Of a DNA stretch of 64,000 nt, positions 39,016 through 49,381 are shown in pieces. Source of the DNA: Hyaloraphidium curvatum (Eukaryota; Monoblepharomycota; Hyaloraphidiomycetes; Hyaloraphidiales; Hyaloraphidiaceae); the NCBI GenBank assembly GCA_025558095.1, contig JAIVFI010000001.1:1316501-1380500 (forward strand). The letters run 5' to 3'. The position numbers and the translations under genes are program-made. The notes under the pieces are model-generated. The model worked only from the letters and a program-made list of their open reading frames with translations, ran no database searches and had not been told where the DNA came from. How positions within the stretch are numbered: position 1 is the stretch's first letter; every line of letters starts with the position of its first letter.

Positions 39016-41688
39016 TCACGTCACGCCATATACATTGAATTCGGGGAAGAGGGGAGGGGTTAGATGTCCGCCGAGCTGCCGGGTACAGGCTTCCTTGAAC
39101 CTGTTCATAAGCTGTTGGCAACCCAGTACGCGCCCCCGCTGAACAACGGCGCGCAGACGGCCGGTCTGGCGGGCCATGAGACCATCGACATCCCAGTCTT
39201 TGCCGTCAGATTTGGTGCGCGGGGGAGAGATCTCTCGAGACCAAACACGGAGTTGTTCGTCCGCCGCGTCGTGCAGGCGGCCGAAGGTCGAGACCGCAAA
39301 CCAAACGAGGTTGTGCACGGGGGGATCGGGAACGTAGAACTGGTTGGCAAGGGCCGTCGCCTTCTTCTGAACAGCGCGGCGCAGGAGCGAGGTCTCGTTG
39401 CGGGAGTCCGTCGAGCGCGAGGCCGTGACGCTGGGGGTAACAACGGTGACGTCGACGAGGTCAGAACGAGCGCCCACGCGGCGGATGACGATGTCGGTCG
39501 AGGTTTTCCCGATGTCCAGGGCTCGTGCAAGTGTGGTGTCTTTGGGCACGAACCCATTCTCGAGGTAACCACGATGACGACGGTCGACGACCACGCCACG
39601 GGAGGCGAGCTTGTCCTTGAGCTCATCCGCCAACGCAGATTCAAGCGCGTTGTGCCGCGCAACCTTGCCCATTATCGGGCACGTGAAGGCGTGCAGGAAG
39701 TCGGCTCCCCGCGGCGCAAGGATGCGTGTGACCTGCCTGCCACTGCCGTCGTCGACAGTGCACCCGAGCGGGCAGAGCATCTGCGATGGTAGGGCCGAGA
39801 GCCAAGGGGCAGGGAGACCGAGGTCGGTACAGATGTTCAGCTGCAACGCCTCGTCGTCCAGGCCGGTGTCCTTCTCCAAGCACTGCGCACCCAGGCAGGC
39901 ACCCGAGTGGCCGGCCTTGACGCTAAGCCAGATGGCGCGCTGCTGGGAGCCCGCGGGAAGGTCCGCCAGAATGGCCTGGTGGATCCAGGCCAGCTGTGCC
40001 CGGTACAACTCGTGCTGCAGGCCTTTGACGCCGATGGAATCCATCCACAGCTCGATGCCCGACGCGGAGAGCGAGGCAAGCACGGGCTCGGCAAGCCCAG
40101 CGCCACGGACCGCGGTGAGCGCAAAGTCCAGGTCCGCGGTGAGCCGGCCAAGCACGTCCTCCGCGATGGTGTAGGAGTCACCGGCCCGGCGCAGCCCAAT
40201 GAGGCGGCGTAACCGCGCGCCAGAGAGCGCGTGGGCGCCGACGAACGCAAAGGGTGCGAGCCGGACCAGTTCCAAGAAACCGATGCCGCCGCCATCGAGC
40301 CAGAGGAAGATGCGGCGGCGGAGCTGGCGGAGCAGGCCGTGAGACTGCCAACGCGTGTTGGGCAGGGCGGCGAGCTCTCCGTGGCCCGCAAGAAGAAGCA
40401 GGCCCCGCATGGTGCACCAGTCGACAGCGTCCACGTGGGGGATGGTCAACCGCGGAGGGAGACCGCGGACAACGTGGATGAGGCGGCTGGCCACGCAGAG
40501 GCGAAGCACGGTGTAAAGACCGTGGCGTTTTGGGAAGCCCACCTCGAGCGGCCACTCCTCGCACTTGTTTACCACGGTCCGAACCAGATCCATGGTCGAG
40601 TCGCATGCCTGCTTGAGAAACGATTCGACGTACTCAGGGGAGCCAACAGGGAGTCCACCAGCAAGGAACCCGCGCTCGACGGGGTTGGCAGCCTCGTTAA
40701 CGCACGGGATGCCCGTGGCCGAGGCCCAGGTAGCCAGCGAGGCGTGGCCTTCGACCGGGGTGAGGAGCGAGGCGATGTCGGCCACGTACAGCGCGGATTT
40801 GCCGGGCTGGACAGCCAGCTGGTTTTCCTCCAGGACTTCAAGCAGCGAGACGTACGCGGCAACGACGGCTGCCGGGCGGCCCAGGATGTAGGTGTCGTCG
40901 TGCAGGGTGAGGATCCGTGTCGCCGGGTGCGCAGCACGCACCGCTGCCAACAGGAAACTGTAGACCACGTCGAAGACGACCCCGCTCTCCGACATGCCCT
41001 GGATCACGCCCTCGGCCGAAACGGCGAAGAACACTGCCTTGCCCAGGATGTCACGGTAGATGATCCGGCATGGCCCACCGTAGAAGGTCCGGAAGAAGGG
41101 AATCAGCGAGGGGAACTGGCGAACCCAACGGAAGACCAGACGCCGCGGCAGGCAGTTGAACGCGTTTCTCAGGTCCAGCTTGAGCGCCACCAGCTCCGGG
41201 TCCATCGCCAGCAAGGCCTGGATCGTGCGATAGAGGAGTGCCGGACCATCGGGGACGTAGGAGCCCTGGTCGTCGGCATGGAGGAGCCAGCGCAAGCCGT
41301 CCGAGTTGGCAGAGTCGGGTGAGACGTGTTCCTTCAAGTAGTCCACGATCCACGATCCCGCCAGGCGGACCAGACAGAGGGCAATCCCGATGGGGCGCCC
41401 AGTTCCCGGCCGGCCTGGTTTCGAGAGCGCGACGCCGTTCATCGTGGAGATCCAACTCCGCAGGGAGGGTGCAAGGAAGGTGCCGGAAAAGACCAGCTCG
41501 ATGAACTTCACTGGCGTGTGGAAGCGTACCCGAGAGGCGTCCGCACGGCAGTTGAATTGGCGGAGGAGCCGGCGGTAGGACACACCGTCGACGCCTTTGC
41601 CCGTCGTGCCAAGCTTCTGCAGGAGCAGGTCGTAGATCTTGACCCGCGTCTCCTCATCGTCAGCACCCGGGAAGGTATCAGCCACGCA
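39016..41688 (-). mobile_element. 5'-truncated RLE-type non-LTR reverse transcriptase
   Basis: One long open frame of about 890 codons without an ATG at its 5' end; a TGA sits just before it and the first ATG lies about 80 codons in. RT motifs are present: KPGRPGTGRPIGIALCLVRL (motif 2), VALKLDLRNAFN (A), AEGVIQGMSESGVVFDVVYS (B) and LTLHDDTYIL (C, HDD instead of the usual FADD/YxDD). Further on are a Cys/His knuckle (CPLGC...HAFTC), ARHNALESAL and a PD-(D/E)XK-like stretch (TDIVIRR...DLVDVTVV...KK), as in R2/NeSL-type elements with restriction-like endonucleases. An N-terminal zinc-finger/Myb region is missing. 5' truncation is typical of target-primed retroposition. No poly(A) tail or target duplication was found. 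It ends 190 bp from the convergent methyltransferase gene. Confidence 0.8.
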
Positions 41689-41718
41689 TCAACTCCACAA
41701 ACCCGACACTCGCCCAAA

Positions 41719-43668
41719 ATGGCATCTGCGGTGCCGAGGCCGCGCCTGGATAGTCTCCCGAGCGAGCTATAACTCCTCATCACTCGGTATCTCCCGCCGG
41801 TGGACCTGTACTTCCTCCGCTTCGCGTCGCGCTCCCTCAACCGGATCGCTTCCGTGGCCTTCGTGGAGCGCGTACGGCACGACGTCGTCGCCGAGAAGAG
41901 GCCTCAGCTGTTCATCAGCATGGCGAAAGAGGTCAAGGACGATTCCTCGCGGCGGTCGCTCCCCGGGCAGGACGTGGTGCCCCTCCCTCCGTGCAGCGTG
42001 GGCGCCCTGTTGCGGCGCTGCGGCGTCGCTGCGGACTCCATGGCTGCGTATCTGATCATTTCCGGGCTGGACGATGAAGAATTTGCGCTGGGAGGCAAAG
42101 CGAGGGGCGAGTTCTACCGCGAGCTCGGCCTGGGTCCTCCCGAGTTGCGCCAGGTCCTCGCTATGGACTCCGCGATGGTGAATCTCGAAATCGACGACTG
42201 GGAGGCGGTATCCCTGGGACTGGCTGCCATGCTCCGGAACGTTGGCGTGCCCCTTGATGAATGCGTACGGGCTTTGGCCGATGCCAACGTCCAGTTCCTC
42301 CTTCGCTGGGATGTCACGAGTGAACTTGAAGCTTGGGCGCGGAGTCGATTTGAAACCGAGGAGAGGCAGACGAAGGCCGTGGACTGTTTGCTCTCGGTCA
42401 TACGAGACGCCATGAAGATCCGGAGAGCGTCCGATCTGGGCGCAGCATCTCTGGCTTCGGACGTGTTTGGATCGTTCGATATTGTGCTCGTCGCCCGGGC
42501 TCTCGCACAGAGCCCGTTGACTTGGGAAGCTCGAGGTCTCATCTTCAGGGACAACATCAACGTACAAGGACCTGCTCCGATAACCATCGGCGAGGCGCTC
42601 AGGCTTCTCTTCGGAAACGGATGGCGCGATCCCTCCCTTCGACAGGACGACTGTGCTGGGTTCTTCAACATGGACATCACCAGCTCAGGTGTTTTTCCCC
42701 TTTCCGCACTCCTTTCCGAAGCTGTTTGGCCTCTGCATGAAGATTTTCAGCTCGCGCAAATGGTCATCGGCAATCTCGACACCAAGTCAAAGAGCAAAAT
42801 CATGCAGCTGGTCGGTGCGGTTTTGAACCCCGCTCCGGACGCCGATCTGAGCCGATTTCCTGCCCTCATCCGGAATGTTCTCGAACGAACCGGGCCCGCC
42901 GGCGTGGAGCTGTGGAGCGAGTCGTGCGTCACCCAGAGCGAAAACCACCTCTTTGCAAACTGTCCGCCCCTGCGGCTGGCATTCATTCTTTCGGCTTCGA
43001 GGCTTTCCGCGCGTCAACTCGCTCGCGTTCTCGTCTCCCGATACCGCCACGCACAAGCGACGGGCAAAAGCAGGTCGCACTATACGCTCGCATTGAAGTG
43101 GTTCCTCTCGGGCAGCGAAGGCCCGGAGAACATGGGCAAGCTTCTGGGTGCCTGCTTTTCTCTCGCCGTTGCGGAAGCGGAGGACAACAGCATGCAGCAG
43201 TCTTCGAAGGGTCTTCCGCTGATTCGTACGATCTAGCGTTCCCTGTGGATGGAAGCGACGAAGGGCCCGGGATTCGATCGTGTCGGCTTTCTGTGGCGCC
43301 CTCTACGCATCGTTGACCGGACGTTCTGCTTCTCCCCGACTCTCGAATCCTTTCCTCGACCTGGGACTCATCCTTGGCGCCCTAGACTCGAGCACCGATT
43401 TCAAACTGTGGGCTGAGCTCTTCGCTACATCGTTGGAAATAAGGGAGCTCTTCCTGACCAAGCGGCACGTACTGTTTTTCTGACGGGCCTGAGAGCGCAG
43501 GGCGATTTCGACCTGGCGAATCGACCTGGCCAGGCTTTCTCCTTTGGAGCAGGATACGATGACCTCGAGCTGGCTCGCTTCCTGCCGAACCAGAAGAAGT
43601 TCGTGGCGCTCGTCCTTGACCTCGATCGTGTCGCAGTGCCGATCCTTGGGGCGAGCTCAACGCTGTAG
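41719..43668 (+). pseudogene. F-box-like gene interrupted by stop codons
   Basis: ATG 41719 opens a frame reading LDSLPSEL, then TAA at 41770, then LLITRYLPPVDLYFLRFASRSLNRIA, a clear F-box continued in the same frame. The frame is then open for 487 codons to TAG 43234. A further in-frame TGA lies at 43414 and coding-like sequence (FDLANRPGQAFSFG, LDLDRVAVPILG) runs to TAG 43666; between these stops another frame looks more coding, so a frameshift is likely. The part up to 43236 could still make a protein of about 430 aa from an internal ATG without the F-box. The decayed paralog at 46473 matches the F-box and following 100 residues. The gene begins 30 bp from the truncated 5' end of the reverse transcriptase on the other strand. 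Confidence 0.7.
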
Positions 43669-44272
43669 CGGCTAGAACCAACGGAGCGTAATCTGGATAG
43701 CGACCGGACCCGCGACAAAGCACTCGCGACAAATCTCTTTCAGAGATGTCTCCTTTAGGTCGACTTTGGCCTTCGATTTTCGTCTTGATGTACAGCATGA
43801 TACAAGTGATTCCGTTCGATACACTCGCCTTGCTGCCGCGTGCCGCCAAGATCTGATTGCCAGCTGCGATCTCTGACGTTCACACCCCTACAACGGCTAC
43901 TACGGTCACCCCGGCAACTCTAACCCTGACGGCCCCCCTCCGGACTTCTTTCAGGTGAGCATCCATTACGGTCGGCACGCGGCACGGGCTCGGCGGCAGC
44001 ACGGTGAGCGGACTCGGTTCGATCCTGCACGGGCGTCGGCGCTGCCGGCTGGCGTCTCACTACATGCCTGGGTTACGGGTATGTCCCGGCCGGGTCCCAC
44101 CGGCTGCGCATTTTCGCTGAAGGGACGGTTGGACGACGAGGACTGTAGTGAAGGCAAGCCGATGCCGTGGATGGACCGATTCGGTTTGATTTGCGATGTT
44201 TTCATTGCTCGATGCATCAATGCAGCTATGCTCCTCCCTTTGTCGCGACTAGCTCTTCCCGACCTCGTCAAA
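43669..44272. other. intergenic, no gene recognised
   Basis: About 600 bases, less GC-rich than average, with several short frames on both strands that resemble nothing. Could hold further debris of the broken F-box-like gene. Confidence 0.4.
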
Positions 44273-45468
44273 TCAAGCCCCGGGAACCAGATTCGTGTCG
44301 TGCCAAGGGGCGGTGGGAACGCACTGCTTGATCACCCTTTCCATGCTCCTCTGCTCCTTCGGCCAGGCCTGGTTGGCCATGATCTCCAGGCACGCGCCGC
44401 AGATGGAGCCGCGCTTCATCAGGCACCTGGCAAGCACGTGGTCCGGGAGCTGCACGAGCTTCCATCCCCCGGCCCCCAGCACGCGGCAGATCCCGGGGGT
44501 CTCGTTCAGCTGCACGACGTCCACGCGGGTATCCTTGGGCAGGCCGAGGGGTGAGGCTTCGGATTCGACGGTGGCGCAAAGCACAGTGGAGATCCCGTCG
44601 CCCGTGCGCGCGAACCAGCGGTTCGGCTCGCCTTGGCCGCAGTTGAAGAAGCTCCACGCCGACCGCTTCTTCTTGGGCTCCTTGGGCGCCTTGGCGAGCG
44701 GGAGCGCCCGAAGGACCATGAGATCTTGGGGTGCGGACAGCTTCGGCGCCGGCAGGACCTCGCGGGAGATGACCTTGTCGTCGTGCGCCCGCACTCCGTT
44801 GATCTTCTTGAGCCGACCCCCGGGCAAGCCCTCTTTCGAATGGATGGCGGCCATGTACGAGTTGGTGGGGCCCGGGAAGCACGCCCAATCGGTCGACGCC
44901 GAAATGCTGCGGATCGAGCCGATGCAGTCTTCGCCGAGGCCCAGTGCGAGCCTCAAGGGATGGTCATGCACCGCGTACGTATAGAGGAACTCTTCCCGCC
45001 GTGCCGTCTTCGTACCGCGCGACCTGTCCAGACAACGAGGTAGAGCTCGACGTTCGACCGCGGACCGTTCGCCCCGCCGAAGAAAACGCTGCAGATCTTG
45101 ATAGTCGGGCCGGTTCCGGATCCGTGCGACGGAAAGAGGTTGATCACCGGGCACAGCGGCCTTGTGCTCCCGGTCGAGAAATGTCCGTCGGCATAGAGGT
45201 CAAACGGCCGGGCGAGCGCGGCGAAGACAAAGTCCAGCGCGCGGACCCAGAGCCCGCAGACGGCCTTGTGCCGCTGCCAATCGGCCCGCTGGCACTCCGC
45301 CCCGCAGTAGGCCACCATCTTGCAGCGGCCGCACGACTTGAGCCCGCGAACCTCCTTGCCGCACCAGCCGCACGCCCGAGGGAGCATGAGCTGGCGGCGG
45401 TCGATACAGTAGGTGATCGGCGGCGTGTTTGCGTTCAGCGCGGGGAGCGGCGGCGTGCTGGCGGCCAT
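44273..45468 (-). CDS. MYND zinc-finger protein with apparent frameshift
   Basis: The N-terminal frame (45468-about 45022) codes a MYND finger: C33-x2-C36, C46-x2-C49, C55-x3-C59, H67-x3-C71, then coding-like sequence to VELYLVVWTG. The second half, REEFLYTYAVHDHPL onward to 44273, is in another frame. The two overlap near 45001-45022 and no GT-AG intron fits, so a one-base indel (real or assembly) is the simplest explanation. Together they would make about 398 residues. The second half has DWACFPGPTNSYMAAI, a Lys-rich KAPKEPKKKRS segment and ends HDTNLVPGA; no family recognised. A truncated product of 171 aa with an intact MYND finger is also possible. Confidence 0.6.
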
Positions 45469-45591
45469 GGTTGCCGTGAGTGACCGATGACGTGTTGTCG
45501 GGCGTCCGGCTTGTTCACCTGATGGAAAATCGTCGAAGCTCCATGGCTCTGCAGCTGTACAGAAGCCGTTTCTCCACTACAACATTCCTCC

Positions 45592-46338
45592 TCATGACTC
45601 GGCTAGAGCGTTGTCAATCATTTGGAGAAGTTCGTCGCACCGGCCCGGCATCCGGCGGCGCGAGCATTCGGCCTCCAGCGCGGCACCTAGGGCCGCTGGA
45701 TCGGCCAGTTCGTCCTTCCGAATGACGAGCCGCTCTTCGGAGGGCAAGTGCCAGACAGAACCTGTCGTGAGGTGTAGCTTCGTGCTCTGTTCCATCCGGA
45801 ACAGCGGCTGAACATCAAAAGTGCCACGGTGGAAGAGCGAGGTCGGAATGGCGAGCTCAAAAGAGCCAGGCTCGCTGTCTGGGAGGGCGAGGGCAATGCC
45901 GAGGCGGCCGAGGGACTCCATCAGCGGAACGGTGTGGTCCAGTAGGGTTCCCGAGGGGCCCGCCGCGGTCCGGTACACCTCCCTGACGCGTCCTGCTTTC
46001 TCCGAGCTCGGCATCGTGCCATCGGCCAGATGCGGATCCGACACGATGAGCAGCTTCAAGTGTGTCCGCAAGACCAGTGCCACTATCACCGCCGAAGAGT
46101 TGCCGCGATCCCACAGGTTCGGAAGATACGCGGCGGCGCGGATCACGTCCAGTTGGGGATAGATTGCGGTCCAATCGGCAGTGCCGCCTACCGCCGTGGC
46201 AGCCGAGGCCGCGGCGGCGAATGACGCGCGTGCTTCTGCGGCGGACGCGGCCTCTTCGAGTGTCGGCAGCTCGGCGGCCGGGAGGGCCTTGAACCCGGCC
46301 AACGCGCCCGCGTGCACCGTAATGAGCACCTCCTTCAT
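45592..46338 (-). CDS. hypothetical protein
   Basis: 248 aa from ATG 46338; the frame stays open upstream, but that part lies opposite the F-box-like relic and looks like its shadow. The sequence is mixed helix/strand with an Ala-rich helix at residues 28-55, a buried-looking VIVALVLRTHLKLLIVSD, and FELAIPTSLFHRGTFDVQPLFRM. No signal peptide, no known motif. It is divergent from the relic with 134 bp between the starts. Codon and residue composition look like a real protein; function not guessable. Confidence 0.6.
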   Translation of the reverse strand: MKEVLITVHAGALAGFKALPAAELPTLEEAASAAEARASFAAAASAATAVGGTADWTAIYPQLDVIRAAAYLPNLWDRGNSSAVIVALVLRTHLKLLIVSDPHLADGTMPSSEKAGRVREVYRTAAGPSGTLLDHTVPLMESLGRLGIALALPDSEPGSFELAIPTSLFHRGTFDVQPLFRMEQSTKLHLTTGSVWHLPSEERLVIRKDELADPAALGAALEAECSRRRMPGRCDELLQMIDNALAES

Positions 46339-46472
46339 GTTGCGGGCCTCTGGAAGCGCCCCTTGATAGAGATTCGCCCGGACCGGCGAGCACCGACCAG
46401 GCCCGCGAAATGGGACGGGCGACCCATGAGACTTCCGAATCTTGCTGCCTTTCCGGTCCTTCTTGCCGCGCA

Positions 46473-47040
46473 ATGGCGTCGGAAGACGCGTCTGTCGAGG
46501 CATTTGCTCGGCTGCAGGAACTTTCCGACGAGCTGCTCCTCCTCGTGGCCCTCTTTCTCCCGCTGGTCGACCCCTACTTCCTCCGGCTCGTTCGCCGCTC
46601 CGTCTCGCGCGCCGCCTTGCTGGCCTTCGAGGAGCGGATCCGGCGGTACTTGAAGGCAAAGAAGTCGTTGGAGCTCGCGAAGCTCCTGGAAAAGGTGCGC
46701 ACCACGGCGAACCAGCGGGCGCGTGGGCTGCCATCGTGCCTTGAACCGCAAAGCATGGGACGCCTCCTCCGGCAATGCGGTCTCGTGGCGGATTCCATGA
46801 CCGCATATATCATGCGCTGTCGCTTACGAATGAGGCCCTTGCCCTGGCCTCCACGGCCATAAATGTCTTTGAAGTGGAACACCTGGCACGGGCTTTACTC
46901 CGTTGCCCTCTCACGTGACAGGCACAAGGATCTCTTTTCCACGACAGAAAGCGCATTGGACGGAGCACAAAACCGCCTGCAAGTAGTCTTCGATATCCTC
47001 TTGTGCGCTGGCGATCCTATTCTGAGCACTGAGCTTGAGG
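46473..47040 (+). pseudogene. decayed paralog of the 41.7 kb F-box-like gene
   Basis: An open frame of 129 codons (46473-46862) carries LSDELLLLVALFLPLVDPYFLRLVRRSVSR and MGRLLRQCGLVADSMTAYIM, clearly related to PSEL-LLITRYLPPVDLYFLRF and GALLRRCGVAADSMAAYL of the 41719 gene. It then ends early. Coding-like similarity goes on in a second frame (LTNEALALASTAINVF) and a third (ALDGAQNRLQVVFDILL) up to about 47040. At least two frameshifts and stops, so a pseudogene; a short F-box-only protein of 129 aa cannot be excluded. Confidence 0.6.
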
Positions 47041-47057
47041 GAAGTACACCGCTTGTC

Positions 47058-48140
47058 CTAAACGGAAGCCAGGAAGCCGTGGAACGCCGCGCCGAACTCC
47101 TCCGGCTTCTCGACGAACGGCGTGTGCCCGCAATCCGCGATCTCCACCTCCTCGAACCGCGCCCCCGACGACCCCGCGTACTTGCGCAGCACCTCCCTGG
47201 TCTGCGCCTTCATAGGCTGGTCCGGGAACACGTCCTCGCCGGGGTAGCCCGGGATCAGCCCGGCCCTGCCGTGGGTCGCAAACTGCATCGGCCCGCCGCG
47301 GTCCGTGATGACCACGTCGTCGACCCCCTGGACCAGCAGCACCGGTGGCCCGGCTTTCAGCTGCATGATTGCACGGGCGTGCCGCGACATGTATAGCGCG
47401 CTCATGGCGTTGAACGCGCCGTGCTTGCCGGGTGCGAAGAAGGGCCAGTTGGCGCTGGGCAGCTTGTCGGCGGGGTCGTTGTGGCCCTCGATGCGGGCAG
47501 AGAGCAAACCCGACAGGAGCTCCTCCTCCCGTGGCGACCGGAACGGAGGCTTGAAGTAGAGGTTGTTGATGGCGAACCGGGGGGACCCCGGGACGTCGGA
47601 GCGGTCCTGCGTGTCGATCGCCTTGGCGAGGGCGGCCGTCGTAAAGCCCGCGCCCGCACCGGCGCCATCGGGGTAGTACAGCGTCCCGGCGACGTCCTTG
47701 GAGCCGCCGAAGCCGAACGGTGATGCTGGGCAAATCAGCGTGACCGAGAGCAGCCGTTCGGGGGCGCGCTCCAGCAGCGCGTAGCACACGGCGCCGCCGA
47801 ACGAGTGGCCGACTGCGTGGAATTTTGTGAGGCCGAGCGCGTCGGCGAGCGCGAGCGCGTCGTCGGCCCAGTCGAGGCAACCCCTCGTCGCGTCCGCCGG
47901 CCCGGGGAACTCGGTGTCGCCGAACCCGCGAAGGTCCGGCGCGATGCCGCGGAAGCCGGCCGGCAGCGCGAGCATCGTTTCCTCCCAGAACGTGGCCGAG
48001 CAGTTGTTGCCGTGGATGAAGAGCACCGGCACGCCGTCCGCCGTGCCGGCGAAGCGCGTGCAGACCGCCAGCCGCGGCGTCGCAACCATGCGGCAGGTGA
48101 TGCCGGGCAGCAGCGGGATGCGCGACGGCGGCGATGCCAT
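47058..48140 (-). CDS. alpha/beta hydrolase
   Basis: Intronless, 360 aa, ATG 48140. Oxyanion strand motif VLFIHGNNCSATFW, nucleophile elbow AVGHSFGG (S113), acid in VQGVDDVV (about D274/275) and H339 in DCGHTPFVEKPEEF complete the catalytic triad. APDLRGFGDTEFP is typical of the epoxide hydrolase/haloperoxidase branch. A helical cap lies between residues about 150 and 260. No signal peptide or targeting motif. The intronless, bacterial-looking sequence could reflect transfer, but alpha/beta hydrolases are too widespread to decide by eye. Substrate unknown. Confidence 0.88.
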   Translation of the reverse strand: MASPPSRIPLLPGITCRMVATPRLAVCTRFAGTADGVPVLFIHGNNCSATFWEETMLALPAGFRGIAPDLRGFGDTEFPGPADATRGCLDWADDALALADALGLTKFHAVGHSFGGAVCYALLERAPERLLSVTLICPASPFGFGGSKDVAGTLYYPDGAGAGAGFTTAALAKAIDTQDRSDVPGSPRFAINNLYFKPPFRSPREEELLSGLLSARIEGHNDPADKLPSANWPFFAPGKHGAFNAMSALYMSRHARAIMQLKAGPPVLLVQGVDDVVITDRGGPMQFATHGRAGLIPGYPGEDVFPDQPMKAQTREVLRKYAGSSGARFEEVEIADCGHTPFVEKPEEFGAAFHGFLASV

Positions 48141-48587
48141 ATCTGCGGAGACGGCGGTGCCTTCCAGGCGTTGACGGCGCCGCGTTTCGGGCGGAGGAAG
48201 AGAACGGCTGGTGTTTCTACGAGAAACCCCGCCCGCGACGGGAGACGTTCGGAAGCTGGAGGCATCACGAACACAATCAGGTGCAAGTTGAAGATTCATT
48301 GGATTGCTGGCAATCAGTTGCTCGAAAGGATCTAATCCAAGATGGGATGCTGCCACCGATCATTTGCGAGCTTGAGCGGATGCTGTTGGGAAGCACGAGG
48401 TTCGGGAAGGCCACGGAAGTAAGATTGCAAAGCCGGCGCTGACTGATTTCCATACCTCAATGATGGAAACCATTAGCAGGGAGGAGCAATGAATCGTCAA
48501 AATCGGTAATGAGGGCGGCGCCGGGACCTGGCGCGGGACCAAGGGCCCATTCCCTCTCAACCATCGAATCGACTTCGGTTCCTTGCG
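48141..48587. other. divergent promoter region
   Basis: 447 bases between the hydrolase and DUF7918 genes, no gene seen; the middle is relatively AT-rich. Confidence 0.4.
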
Positions 48588-49381
48588 ATGCCCGCGGTCG
48601 GCGCCTACTCCGCCGTGCTCGTCGTCGCCAGCTGCGACGCCCGCGAATTCCCGCGCCCGCCGGGCCCGGCGGTGTACGTCGAGAGCGCCACCGGCGCCCC
48701 GTTCGCCGTGCGCGTTAAATCCGACGACCCGCGGCCCGTGACGGCGGACGTCTACGTCGACGGGAAATTCGCGCAGGGCCGGGTGCTGGAAGCCTCCGGG
48801 GAGTCGCTGGTCGATGGGGCGCTGGGCGCGGACAGGCGCGTGCGCCCGTTCCGGTTCGCGCGGCCGAAGCTGGTTGCCGACGGCGATGAGGGAGCGGACG
48901 AGCTGCTGGAGGCTCAGACGCGGGAGGGCTCCGAGGCCGGGCAGATCAGGGTGGGCTGCACCTGGCCGCCTCCTTGAATCCCCTAAGCTGTGCCCAGGTC
49001 GAGTTCTGGAGGTGGCGCGTCCGCTCGCGCGGTGCCCGGCGCCGCAACCCGGACCCAGACTCGGACGACGACTACGGGGGAGCACAGCAGGTGGCCCTGC
49101 ACGAGCGCGCCAAGAAGGGCGCGCTGCTCTCCCATACGACCGACTTTGACGACCCTCTCGACGAGGAACTGCCCCCCATCGACGGCGAGGTCGTCGGCGA
49201 CGAGCCGCTGGCGGTCGTCGCGTTCGAGTACCGGTCGCGGGGGCTGCTCGAGGCGTTGGGCGTGGACGTGGGCTCCAAAGGGGGCGTCAAGCGCGAGGGC
49301 GAGAGCGGGGGCGGCGGACCGGCGGGGAAGAAGCTGCGCGTGGAGCCGGGCGGGGTCATCGACCTGACGGGGGACGACTGA
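48588..49381 (+). CDS. DUF7918-type fungal protein
   Basis: Exons 48588-48950 and 48998-49381 (47-nt intron, GTGGGC...CCCAG); 248 aa. Features of the fungal DUF7918 group: an N-terminal beta-rich part with YVESATGAPFAVRV, DVYVDGKFAQGRVL, RPFRFARPKLVADGDE, and QIRVEFWRWRV, the last rebuilt by splicing. A disordered acidic/Gly-rich C-terminus ends KKLRVEPGGVIDLTGDD; VIDLTGDD looks like a SUMO-interacting motif (hydrophobic V-I-D-L followed by acids). Such proteins are uncharacterised. The SUMO link is my reading of the tail only. Confidence 0.75.

Noticed and set aside
40231-41322. 363-codon plus-strand frame opposite the reverse transcriptase
   Set aside because: Composition is that of a shadow frame; RT motifs are on the minus strand.
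41719-43236. Stop-codon reassignment to explain TAA in the F-box-like gene
   Set aside because: TAA, TAG and TGA all serve as normal stops in the neighbouring genes.
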